From assembly GCA_947626085.1 (NCBI GenBank), contig CANQQU010000004.1, positions 1 through 64,000 on the forward strand: 64,000 nucleotides of DNA. Reading direction: 5' to 3'. Positions 35,509-42,632 of the stretch are shown piece after piece. Origin of the DNA: an uncultured Oscillospiraceae bacterium (lineage in GTDB: Bacteria > Bacillota > Clostridia > Oscillospirales > Oscillospiraceae). Made by a program: the position numbers and the translations under genes. Within the stretch, counting starts at the first letter, position 1; the number at the start of each line of letters is the position of its first letter. The notes under the pieces were generated by a model. That model ran no database searches. It worked only from the letters and a program-made list of their open reading frames with translations, and was not told the DNA's origin.

Positions 35509-36209
35509 TACCACTCGATCTCCGAAACATTCTGGGGGTTTGAGTTGGTGGTGATAGACTCCACCGTGCCGTTTTTCACCCGGATCACCCGGTCCGCCAT
35601 GGCGGTCAAGGCGCTGTTATGGGTGATGATCAGCACCGTCATACCGGTGCGGCGGCCCGTGTCCTGCAAAAGCTTTAAAATGGCCTTGCCAGTCTGGTAG
35701 TCCAGCGCGCCGGTGGGCTCGTCGCAGAGCAGCACCTTGGGATTTTTTGCCAGGGCCCGGGCGATGGCCACCCGCTGCTGTTCCCCGCCGGAAAGCTGGC
35801 TGGGAAAATTCTTCATCCGGGCCTCCAGGCCCACTTCCTTCAAAACCTCGGCTGCGTCCAAGGGGTTCTGGCAGATCTGGTTCGCCAGTTCCACGTTTTC
35901 CAGGGCGGTGAGATTGCCGATCAGATTGTAAAACTGGAACACAAAGCCCACCTCCTGCCGCCGGTAGCGGGTGAGCTCCTTCCGGGTCAGCTTGGAAACA
36001 TCCTGGGAGTCCAGGATCACGGTGCCGGTGGTCAGGGTGTCCATGCCCCCCAGAATGTTCAGCAGGGTGGTCTTGCCCGCCCCGGAGGGGCCCACGATGA
36101 CCACCAGCTCCCCCTTCTCCACGGTAAAGGTCGCGTCATGGAGGGCGTTGATCTCCACCTCGCCCATTCGGTAGGTCTTGCCTACGTTTTTCAGCTCAAT
36201 AAAGGCCAT
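35508..36209 (-). CDS. ABC transporter ATP-binding protein (MacB/LolD type)
   Basis: This 233-residue ATPase drives the FtsX-type permease encoded directly after it. It has Walker [10 protein letters not shown], the Q-loop ([11 protein letters not shown]), signature [15 protein letters not shown], Walker [13 protein letters not shown] and the H-loop ITHNS. The DEPTGALD form is typical of the LolD/MacB/FtsE group. The start at 36209 has GGGAGGG upstream. Confidence 0.94.
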   Translation of the reverse strand: MAFIELKNVGKTYRMGEVEINALHDATFTVEKGELVVIVGPSGAGKTTLLNILGGMDTLTTGTVILDSQDVSKLTRKELTRYRRQEVGFVFQFYNLIGNLTALENVELANQICQNPLDAAEVLKEVGLEARMKNFPSQLSGGEQQRVAIARALAKNPKVLLCDEPTGALDYQTGKAILKLLQDTGRRTGMTVLIITHNSALTAMADRVIRVKNGTVESITTNSNPQNVSEIEW

Positions 36210-36278
36210 ATCGGTCCCTCCCCTTTTTAATACAGTATAGCACATCCCGGCGGAGAATTGGCTAACAAACTATGAATT

Positions 36279-36692
36279 TCAGCGGCTCTTGAAGACCCAA
36301 AACTTGGAACCAAAGTAATTGACAAATACCACCAGCATACTGGTGATCAGCTTCATCCAGTTTCCGTCCCAGGCCAGGATGTCCACCGTCAGCATCAGGA
36401 TCAGCACCTCGATCACGCCGGAGACGACGCGGCAGCTTAAAAAGCTCACCAGCTCCTTCGCCACCACCTTGGCAGACCAGTCCGGGCTGTGGAACACATA
36501 GGCCTTGTTGGTCACATAGGCAAAAACCACCGACACGCCCCAGGCAATGATATCGCTGACCGTAGCGGAAAGGGAAAGCCAGTTGTAAAGCGGCAGATAG
36601 ACGGCGTAATTGACTACCGTGGTCAACGTTCCGAAGATCACATAAATCACCAGATGCCGGTATTTCTGCCAGAGCTTACGGACAGTTTCCAT
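36279..36692 (-). CDS. GtrA-like membrane protein
   Basis: This 137-residue protein has four transmembrane helices (LVIYVIFGTLTTVVNYAVYLPL, ATVSDIIAWGVSVVFAYVTNKAYVF, VVSGVIEVLILMLTVDI, LITSMLVVFVNYFGSKFWVF). It matches the GtrA family, whose members are thought to flip polyprenyl-linked sugars across the membrane. The paired NKAYVF and SKFWVF motifs are typical. No glycosyltransferase partner is adjacent. It has its own promoter. Confidence 0.92.
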   Translation of the reverse strand: METVRKLWQKYRHLVIYVIFGTLTTVVNYAVYLPLYNWLSLSATVSDIIAWGVSVVFAYVTNKAYVFHSPDWSAKVVAKELVSFLSCRVVSGVIEVLILMLTVDILAWDGNWMKLITSMLVVFVNYFGSKFWVFKSR

Positions 36693-36730
36693 GAGCGGCG
36701 GGCCTCCTTTGTATTTCTTTCATTTTATTT

Positions 36731-36759
36731 ATCATACCACGCATGGCTGATTTTCGCAA
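36731..36759 (-). promoter_or_regulatory. Promoter for the gtrA-like gene
   Basis: On the minus strand, TTGCGA, 17 bases and TATGAT are found, with an extended TGG. Confidence 0.7.
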
Positions 36760-36842
36760 GGTTTTTTGCATTCCGGTAAAAAACCTGGGCAAAATAGCAA
36801 GGAAATCCATCTTATTCCCCACGAATTTGTATAGAATTGGAA

Positions 36843-36878
36843 TTGACATTCAAATACTATTCGATATAATAATATCGA
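36843..36878 (+). promoter_or_regulatory. Promoter with overlapping palindromic operator, dehydrogenase gene
   Basis: TTGACA (36843-36848), 16 bases, TATAAT (36865-36870). The palindrome TCGATAT-AATA-ATATCGA (36861-36878) covers the -10 and the likely start site, as expected for a repressor site. The regulator is unknown. Confidence 0.75.
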
Positions 36879-36900
36879 TATCTGCAAAGGAGTGGTTTCC

Positions 36901-37935
36901 TTGAAAGTAGCATTTTATGACGCGAAGCCCTACGACCGCCCCGGCTTTGACCGGTACGCCCAGGACGCCGGGCTGGAGATCAAATACTTCGACACCCATC
37001 TCAACGAGGACACCGTTTCCCTGGCCGCCGGCGCCGAGTGCGTGTGCGTGTTTGTCAATGACGTGGTCAACGCCCAGGTGGTGGACGCCCTCTACGATTT
37101 GGGGGTGCGGATGGTGGCCCTGCGGTGCGCCGGGTTCAACAACGTGGACACCCGGGCCTGCTACGGCAAGCTCCATGTGTTTCGGGTGCCCGCCTACTCC
37201 CCCTACGCCGTGGCGGAACATGCCATGGCCATGCTGCTGACCATCAACCGCCGAATCCACAAGGCCTACAACCGGACCAGAGAGTTCAATTTCAGCCTCA
37301 ACGGCTTCGCCGGGTTCGATCTCCACGGCAAGACCGTGGGGGTGATCGGCACCGGCAAGATCGGCAAGGTCTTCGCCAATATCTGCAAGGGCTTTGAAAT
37401 GCGGGTGCTGGCATACGACAAATTTCCCGACCCAAGCACCGGGCTGGAATATGTGAGCCTGGAGGAGCTGTTCTCCGCCTCCGACGTGATCTCCCTCCAC
37501 TGCCCTCTCACCGACGAGACCCACCACATTATTGACGAGGAGGCCATCCACCGGATGAAAAAGGGCGTGACCATCCTCAACACCTCCCGGGGCGCCCTCA
37601 TCGACACCGAGGCGCTGATCGAAGGCATCAAGGAGAAAAAGGTGGGCGCCGCCTGCCTGGACGTGTACGATGAGGAGGCGGACCTGTTCTACGAGGACTT
37701 CTCCGGCCACATTGTCCAGGACGACAAGCTGGTGCGGCTCATCGCCATGCCCAACGTCATCGTCACCTCCCACCAGGCGTTTTTGACCAACGAGGCCCTG
37801 GACAGCATCGCCCACACCACCGTGGAGAATATCCGCAAGTTCTTTGCCGGCATCCCCAGCCCGGAGACCGAGGTGTGCTACCACTGCGGAAATCAGGACG
37901 CCTGCCGGAAAGACCGGGACGAAAAGTGTTTCTGA
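36901..37935 (+). CDS. D-isomer-specific 2-hydroxyacid dehydrogenase (D-lactate dehydrogenase type)
   Basis: This 344-residue NAD-dependent enzyme probably reduces pyruvate or a related 2-oxoacid. The Rossmann loop is GVIGTGKIGKVFANI. The catalytic set is Arg in LRCAGFNNVD, Glu in the DEEADLFYED region and His in MPNVIVTSHQAFLT. SPYAVAEHAMAMLL is family-typical. It ends in an unusual Cys-rich tail (CYHCGNQDACRKDRDEKCF) with four Cys. The TTG start at 36901 is 8 bases after AAAGGAG; the earlier GTG lies within that site. Confidence 0.9.
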   Translation: MKVAFYDAKPYDRPGFDRYAQDAGLEIKYFDTHLNEDTVSLAAGAECVCVFVNDVVNAQVVDALYDLGVRMVALRCAGFNNVDTRACYGKLHVFRVPAYSPYAVAEHAMAMLLTINRRIHKAYNRTREFNFSLNGFAGFDLHGKTVGVIGTGKIGKVFANICKGFEMRVLAYDKFPDPSTGLEYVSLEELFSASDVISLHCPLTDETHHIIDEEAIHRMKKGVTILNTSRGALIDTEALIEGIKEKKVGAACLDVYDEEADLFYEDFSGHIVQDDKLVRLIAMPNVIVTSHQAFLTNEALDSIAHTTVENIRKFFAGIPSPETEVCYHCGNQDACRKDRDEKCF

Positions 37936-37961
37936 TGTTATGTAAACTTTAGGCGGTTTCC

Positions 37962-37993
37962 CCAGCCCCGGCGCAAGCCGGGGCTGGTCTTTT
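37962..37993 (+). terminator. Terminator between convergent dehydrogenase and AI-2E genes
   Basis: CCAGCCCCGGC (37962-37972) pairs with GCCGGGGCTGG (37977-37987). TCTTTT follows on the plus strand. Confidence 0.8.
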
Positions 37994-38050
37994 ATCCGCT
38001 TTTCCCGCCGGGGAGGGCCTGGCGAGCAGCGTTTCTTCCGCGAAAAGGCG

Positions 38051-39298
38051 TTATTTTCCTTTTTGGGGAAACCACTTGTCCAACAGCTGCCGGAGCCGGC
38101 CGGAGCCGGCCTTCTCCCGCAGCCTGGATCGCAGCTCCGGGGGCTGGTCCTGGAGCTTCTCCTCGGAGATCTGGCGCTTTTTCAGGCGGCTGTCTGTGAT
38201 CTCCCGGAGCAGGGCGTACAGGACCGACATCAGGGGGATCATCAGCAGCATTCCGCCCACGCCCATCAGCTTGCCGCCGACAGTCACCGCCAGCAGCACC
38301 CACATCCCCGGCAGGCCAATGGAGGTGCCCACCACCCGGGGGTAGATCATATTGTTCTCGATCTGCTGCAAAACCAGGAACAATACCACGAACCAAATGG
38401 CCAGAATGGGATCGTCCACCAGAATGAAGAACGCGCCCACGATGCAGCCTACAAAGGCGCCCACCACGGGGACCAGGGCCGTCACCGCTACCAGCACGCT
38501 GACCAGCGGGATATAGGGCATCCGAAAAATAGCCATGGACACGGCGAAGAGGCACCCCAGAATACAGGCCTCCAGGCACTGCCCGGACAGGAAATTGGAG
38601 AAGGTGGCGTTGGTCATCCGCAGGATCCGCACCGTTCCGTCACAGAACGCCTCCGGGAAGAAGGCGTACAGGAGCCGCCGGCCCTGGCGGGCCAGGATCT
38701 CCTTCCGGAACAGGCAATAGACGGAAAAGACCAGGCTGATAAACAGATTCACCACCACGCCGGTCACGGTACCCACGGCGGTAAAGGCATGGCTAAACAG
38801 CATGGTCAGGCTGTCCCCGACGAAGGTGGCCGCCTGCTGGACCAAGGCGGCCCAGTTCACCTTTTCCAGATCCGTGTTCTGCTGGAGCCACTGGGTCAAA
38901 TTGGGATTGTCCCGGAGAAAGTCCTGGACATATCCCGCTACCCGCCGGAAAAAGTCCGGCAGCTTGGCGGCCAGCGTGGAAACGGTGGCGGTGATCTGGG
39001 GCAGCAGCAGCTGCACCACCGCGAAAATCACCAGTAAAAAGGCAAGGACCGTCAGCAGCAGCGCCAGTGTCCGGCGCAGGCCGGGCTTCTTCACCCCGCG
39101 CAGCAGGTTTTCAAACCCCCGCAGGGGCACGTTCAGCACAAAGGCAATGGCGGCGCCTACCAGGAAGGGGGAAAAGAGCCGCCCCACTCCGCTGACAAAG
39201 GCGGTGAGCCGCTCCGTCTCGTGGAGCAGCCAGTACAGCACCACACAGCCCGCGGCGCCGAGAAAGATCCGCCAAAGGGTCTTTTTTTCAATTTCCAT
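38051..39298 (-). CDS. AI-2E family transporter
   Basis: This 415-residue polytopic membrane protein is of the AI-2E/PerM family (UPF0118), whose members export small molecules or exchange Na+/H+. It has about eight hydrophobic segments in the usual pattern: paired helices at the N-terminus, a soluble helical stretch (DNPNLTQWLQQNTDLEKVNW), then a C-terminal block with YPRVVGTSIGLPGMWVLLAV. The substrate cannot be told from sequence. GGGGAGGAAAGG precedes the start. It lies 20 bases from the threonine aldolase gene upstream on the same strand. Confidence 0.92.
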   Translation of the reverse strand: MEIEKKTLWRIFLGAAGCVVLYWLLHETERLTAFVSGVGRLFSPFLVGAAIAFVLNVPLRGFENLLRGVKKPGLRRTLALLLTVLAFLLVIFAVVQLLLPQITATVSTLAAKLPDFFRRVAGYVQDFLRDNPNLTQWLQQNTDLEKVNWAALVQQAATFVGDSLTMLFSHAFTAVGTVTGVVVNLFISLVFSVYCLFRKEILARQGRRLLYAFFPEAFCDGTVRILRMTNATFSNFLSGQCLEACILGCLFAVSMAIFRMPYIPLVSVLVAVTALVPVVGAFVGCIVGAFFILVDDPILAIWFVVLFLVLQQIENNMIYPRVVGTSIGLPGMWVLLAVTVGGKLMGVGGMLLMIPLMSVLYALLREITDSRLKKRQISEEKLQDQPPELRSRLREKAGSGRLRQLLDKWFPQKGK

Positions 39299-39318
39299 AG
39301 GCCTTTCCTCCCCGACCG

Positions 39319-40353
39319 TCAGGTTTGTTCCAGCGCCCGGCACAGGGCGTCCACCGCTTCCTCCGTGGTCGCCCAGCTGGTGCAGATGCGTACCGCCTGA
39401 TGCTTCTCGTCCACCCTACCCCAGGGGCTCAGCACAAATTCCTTGCCCAGCTCCGCCAGAGCCTTGTCCGGCAGAATGGGGAAGATCTGATTCGTCGTGC
39501 TTTCCACCAGGCAGGAGATCCCCTTTTCCGCCAGCACGGTCCGGATTCGGTCCGCCTGGCAGTTGGCCTTCCGGCAAATGGCGAAGTATCGATTTTCCTG
39601 GAACAGCTCGTCAAACTGGATGCCCAGCAGCCGGCCCTTGGCCAGCATCCCGCCCCGCTGCTTGATGAGGTAACGGAAATCCCGGGCAAGTTCGGGATCA
39701 GAGATCACCACCGCCTCCCCAAAGAGGGCCCCGCACTTGGTCCCGCCGATGTAAAACACGTCGCAAAGCTGTGCCAGGTCCGGCAGCGTCACGTCGCTTC
39801 CCCGGGCGGTGAGACCATAACCCAGCCGGGCGCCGTCCACAAACAGATACAGCCCAAATTCCCGGCAGACCTGGGACAGCGCCCGCAGTTCCTCCCGGGT
39901 GTACAGGGTCCCCAGCTCCGTGGGATGGGAGATGTACACCAGCTTGGGCTGGGCCATGTGCTCCCCGTCCGGGTCCGCGAAATGGCTCTCCGCCGTCCGG
40001 CGGACCTGCTCGGCGGTGATCTTCCCGTCCGCCGACGGCAGGGGCAGCACCTTGTGCCCCGTGGCCTCCACAGCGCCGGTCTCATGGACGTTGATATGGG
40101 CGCTGACCGCGCCGACAGCCGCCTGATGGGGCCGGAGGGCGGCGGCGATCACCGTCAGATTGGCCTGGGTTCCGCCTACCAAAAAATGGACCGCCAGATC
40201 CTCCCGGCCGCAGGCCCGGCGGATCCGGGCTGCCGCGCTCTGACAAATGGCGTCCGTGCCATAGCCGGGGGTCTGATCCAGATTCGTGGCCGCCAGCCGG
40301 GCCAGAATACTGTCGTGACAGCCCTCGGAATAGTCGTTTTGAAAATAGAACAT
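39319..40353 (-). CDS. Low-specificity L-threonine aldolase
   Basis: This 344-residue PLP enzyme of fold type I cleaves threonine to glycine and acetaldehyde. The family motif HFLVGGTQANLTVIAA, the cofactor-binding FVDGARLGYGL and the Schiff-base Lys in YIGGTKCGALFGEAV are clear. It is the short bacterial beta-eliminating-lyase class. It is probably co-transcribed with the AI-2E family gene that follows. A related beta-eliminating lyase cannot be excluded. Confidence 0.9.
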   Translation of the reverse strand: MFYFQNDYSEGCHDSILARLAATNLDQTPGYGTDAICQSAAARIRRACGREDLAVHFLVGGTQANLTVIAAALRPHQAAVGAVSAHINVHETGAVEATGHKVLPLPSADGKITAEQVRRTAESHFADPDGEHMAQPKLVYISHPTELGTLYTREELRALSQVCREFGLYLFVDGARLGYGLTARGSDVTLPDLAQLCDVFYIGGTKCGALFGEAVVISDPELARDFRYLIKQRGGMLAKGRLLGIQFDELFQENRYFAICRKANCQADRIRTVLAEKGISCLVESTTNQIFPILPDKALAELGKEFVLSPWGRVDEKHQAVRICTSWATTEEAVDALCRALEQT

Positions 40354-40421
40354 GGACCTTCTTCCCTTTCCGCTTCCAAATTCCCCTTTATTGTACCACG
40401 GTTCGGGAAAGTGTCAAGCGT

Positions 40422-40450
40422 TCATATTTATGCGGGGAACGGCATATGGT
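40422..40450 (+). promoter_or_regulatory. Sigma-E-like promoter for spoIIID
   Basis: TCATATT (40422-40428) fits the sigma-E -35, and CATATGGT (40443-40450) partly fits the -10 CATACANT at a 14-base spacing. spoIIID is a known sigma-E target. Confidence 0.6.
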
Positions 40451-40484
40451 TTTTTCAGCAGCACACAGCTTAGGAGGAAATCAT

Positions 40485-40733
40485 ATGGCTGATACCATCT
40501 CAGAGCGGGCCTGCGAACTGGCTGTGTACATGATCGAAACCGGCGCCACCGTCCGGGTGGCGGCCCAGCATTTTGGCATTTCCAAATCCACGGTACACAA
40601 GGATCTGTCCCAGCGGCTTCCCCGGATCAACCGGGGGCTCTACGCCCAGGTACGGCAGATCCTGGACGAAAACAAAGCCCAGCGGCACATCCGAGGCGGC
40701 ATGGCGACACGAAAAAAATATCTGGGCAAATAA
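40485..40733 (+). CDS. spoIIID: Sporulation transcriptional regulator SpoIIID
   Basis: This 82-residue helix-turn-helix DNA-binding protein switches genes on and off in the mother cell after sigma-E activation. The HTH is TVRVAAQHFGISKSTVHKDL, followed by the family's RLPRINRGLYAQVRQILDENKAQRHIRGGMATRKKY with its basic C-terminal helix. Length and sequence are near-canonical. TAGGAGGAAA precedes the ATG. It is monocistronic, bounded by a sigma-E-like promoter and a terminator. Confidence 0.97.
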   Translation: MADTISERACELAVYMIETGATVRVAAQHFGISKSTVHKDLSQRLPRINRGLYAQVRQILDENKAQRHIRGGMATRKKYLGK

Positions 40734-40737
40734 ACGC

Positions 40738-40763
40738 CATCCCGGGGAAAGCTCCCCGGGATG
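40738..40763. terminator. Bidirectional terminator between spoIIID and the 67-residue gene
   Basis: CATCCCGGGGA (40738-40748) pairs with TCCCCGGGATG (40753-40763) around AAGC. Confidence 0.6.
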
Positions 40764-40768
40764 TGTGC

Positions 40769-40972
40769 TTATAGATCGTCGGCGTCCTGCACCGGCACCT
40801 CGGCAAGGTTCTCCGGCCGGCCCGTCCAGCTGCCCTGGGGATCGGTGCGGATCATCGGAGTACCGGTGAGGGGCCACATGGAATCGTCCAGCGGGATCAC
40901 CGGAAACGGCGGCTTCCCCGGCGCCATGGGCACCTCCAGGGGGATCTTGGGCTCTTCCTCTTTCTTTTTCAC
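40769..40972 (-). CDS. Small Pro-rich acidic-tailed protein, function unknown
   Basis: This 67-residue protein starts with Lys/Glu (KKKEEEPK). It continues with Pro-rich PLEVPMAPGKPPFPVIPLDD and ends with DPQGSWTGRPE and a terminal PVQDADDL. GTG start with AAGGAGG 9 bases before it, so translation is well supported. I believe a DPxGSxTGxP...PVQDADDL tail recurs in small proteins of gut Clostridia, but I cannot confirm that here. There is no membrane segment and no assigned function. It is convergent with spoIIID. Confidence 0.75.
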   Translation of the reverse strand: MKKKEEEPKIPLEVPMAPGKPPFPVIPLDDSMWPLTGTPMIRTDPQGSWTGRPENLAEVPVQDADDL

Positions 40973-41023
40973 GGTTTTTCACCTCCTTGCGATTATTTTT
41001 CCGCGGGGCGGCGGATTCATGCG

Positions 41024-41052
41024 TTGCCAAAAAAGGTGAAATATGTTATACT
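41024..41052 (+). promoter_or_regulatory. Promoter for rlmH
   Basis: TTGCCA (41024-41029), 17 bases, TATACT (41047-41052) with an extended TGT. Confidence 0.8.
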
Positions 41053-41070
41053 TTTTTAAGGGTGAAAGGT

Positions 41071-41553
41071 ATGTTTGAGATCACGCTTTGCGCCATGGGG
41101 CGGCTGAAGGAGCCGTTCTACCTCTCCGCCGCGGCGGAATACGAAAAACGGCTTTCCGGCTTCTGCCGCTTCCGTATTTTGGAGCTGCCGGAGGAACGGC
41201 TGCCCCAAGACCCCGCCCCGGCCCAGATCGCCGGGGCTCTGGAAAAGGAGGCGGCGGCCCTGTTTACCCGGCTGCCGGCGGGGGCCTGGCTGTGCGTTCT
41301 GACCTCCGAAGGCAAGGAGCTGACCTCCCAGGGGCTGGCCCAGACCATGGCAAAGGTCAAGCTCTCCGGGAAAAGCGGGGCCTGGTTTTTCATCGGCTCG
41401 TCCTACGGCATGGCCCCCCGGGTCAAGGACCGGGCGGATCTGCTGCTGTCCATGGGGAAAATGACCTTCCCCCATCACCTGGCCCGGATCATGGCGCTGG
41501 AGCAGCTCTACCGGGCGGAGGCCATCCAGGCCGGGACCAAATACCACAAATAA
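41071..41553 (+). CDS. rlmH: 23S rRNA (pseudouridine-1915-N3)-methyltransferase
   Basis: RlmH is the SPOUT methyltransferase that modifies pseudouridine 1915 in helix 69 of 23S rRNA. It has 160 residues, the standard length. The knotted SAM site reads FFIGSSYGMAPRVKDRAD and the invariant C-terminus FPHHLARIMALEQLYRAEAI...YHK is intact. The start at 41071 gives the family N-terminus (MFEITLCAMGRLKEPFY). Its last codons form the left arm of a terminator. Confidence 0.97.
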   Translation: MFEITLCAMGRLKEPFYLSAAAEYEKRLSGFCRFRILELPEERLPQDPAPAQIAGALEKEAAALFTRLPAGAWLCVLTSEGKELTSQGLAQTMAKVKLSGKSGAWFFIGSSYGMAPRVKDRADLLLSMGKMTFPHHLARIMALEQLYRAEAIQAGTKYHK

Positions 41554-41593
41554 AGGCGGCGGAACCTGGGTCACGCCGTCTTTATTTGTGGTA
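41542..41593 (+). terminator. Long terminator overlapping the rlmH stop codon
   Basis: TACCACAAATAAA (41542-41554) pairs with TTTATTTGTGGTA (41581-41593). The stem continues through 41555-41561 with 41574-41580, giving about 20 pairs. AAAATTTT follows. The stop codon is inside the left arm. Confidence 0.75.
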
Positions 41594-41607
41594 AAATTTT
41601 CTTGTGA

Positions 41608-41630
41608 AGTACCTTGACAGGCGAGGTACT
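41608..41630 (+). promoter_or_regulatory. Palindromic operator at the padR promoter
   Basis: AGTACCT (41608-41614) and AGGTACT (41624-41630) form a perfect inverted repeat with 9 bases between. It overlaps the -35 box, placing it well for autorepression by the PadR protein encoded downstream. Confidence 0.65.
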
Positions 41631-41642
41631 ATATGATACAAT
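41614..41642 (+). promoter_or_regulatory. Promoter for the padR operon
   Basis: TTGACA (41614-41619), 17 bases, TACAAT (41637-41642). Confidence 0.8.
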
Positions 41643-41667
41643 GGGCCCATGAAAGGAGGGGTCGCCC

Positions 41668-42006
41668 ATGTCCATCGCCGGAGATCTGATCCGGGGCCAT
41701 ACCGACGCGATCATTTTGGCCCGTCTGCTCCAGGGGGACAGCTACGGATACGAGATCAACAAGGTCATCTCCACCCTCTCCTCCGGCCGCTTTGAACTGA
41801 AGGAGGCCACGCTGTACACCGCCTTCAAGCGTCTGGAGGAGCTGGGCCACATCGCCTCCTACTGGGGCGGCAGCGGGCCGGGGGCCCGCCGGAGATACTA
41901 CGCCATCACTCCCTCCGGCCGGGAAGCCTGCTACCGCCTCCTGAGCGAGTGGAGGGAGACCAAAGAGATTATGGACAAGCTGTTGGAAACGGAGGGAAAA
42001 CCATGA
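41668..42006 (+). CDS. PadR family transcriptional regulator
   Basis: This 112-residue winged-helix repressor is of the PadR-s1 type. The typical N-terminal block is ILARLLQGDSYGYEINKVIS, then LKEATLYTAFKRLEELGHIASYWG with the recognition helix, and the wing ARRRYYAITPSG. AAAGGAGGGG precedes the ATG. It overlaps the next gene (ATGA). PadR-HAAS-DUF4097 clusters commonly govern envelope stress functions and are autoregulated. Confidence 0.95.
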   Translation: MSIAGDLIRGHTDAIILARLLQGDSYGYEINKVISTLSSGRFELKEATLYTAFKRLEELGHIASYWGGSGPGARRRYYAITPSGREACYRLLSEWRETKEIMDKLLETEGKP

Positions 42007-42632
42007 GAGCGCAATTGGAGCAATATGTGAACCTGCTCTTCGCCGGGGCCCCGGAGGCCGCCGAGGTCAAGCAGGAGATTCTACAAAACACCCTGGACCG
42101 GTATGACGACCTGATCGCCCAGGGCAAAACCCCGGAGGCCGCCTACCGGCTGGCCATCAGTGGGATCGGAGACATCAACGAGATTTTGGGTCAGCCCGCC
42201 GCGCCCGCCTCCCCGGCGGTACCGGCGGAGCCGGTTTCGGAATTGGGAAAGCGGAAGAATCCCGCTTTGGCGGCGGTCCTGCGGGCCATCGGCGTGGCGG
42301 CGTTCATTCTGTGTCCCGTGCCGGTGCTGGCGGAGCAGGATGTGGAGGGGGTCATCGGCCTGCTGATCATGGTGGCCGGCGGCGTGGTGCTGATGATCCT
42401 GGCGGCCTTCGTTGCGGGAAGGCAGGAGAAGAACGCCCCTCGCACCCCCCAGGAAAAGCTGCGGAAAAGCCTGAACAGTCTGGTCTGGACGTTCGCCGTG
42501 GTGGTGTATCTGATCGTCAGCTTTCTGACCCAGGCCTGGGCCGTCACCTGGCTGATCTTCCCCATGACCGTGGCGGTCAACAGTCTTTTAGAGGCCATTT
42601 TGGATTTGAAGGAGGCGACAAACCATGAGTGA
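42003..42632 (+). CDS. HAAS-domain membrane protein (permease prefix domain type)
   Basis: This 209-residue protein has an N-terminal helical HAAS-like domain (LEQYVNLLFAGAPEAAEVKQEILQNTLDRYDDLIAQGKTPEEA-like pattern, residues 1-60). This domain is commonly paired with PadR regulators. An Ala/Pro linker follows, then four transmembrane segments in two pairs (AVLRAIGVAAFILCPVPVL, GLLIMVAGGVVLMILAAFVAG, LVWTFAVVVYLIVSFL, WLIFPMTVAVNSLLEAIL). It is the likely partner of the PadR protein. It overlaps both neighbours by a few bases. Confidence 0.85.
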   Translation: MRAQLEQYVNLLFAGAPEAAEVKQEILQNTLDRYDDLIAQGKTPEAAYRLAISGIGDINEILGQPAAPASPAVPAEPVSELGKRKNPALAAVLRAIGVAAFILCPVPVLAEQDVEGVIGLLIMVAGGVVLMILAAFVAGRQEKNAPRTPQEKLRKSLNSLVWTFAVVVYLIVSFLTQAWAVTWLIFPMTVAVNSLLEAILDLKEATNHE

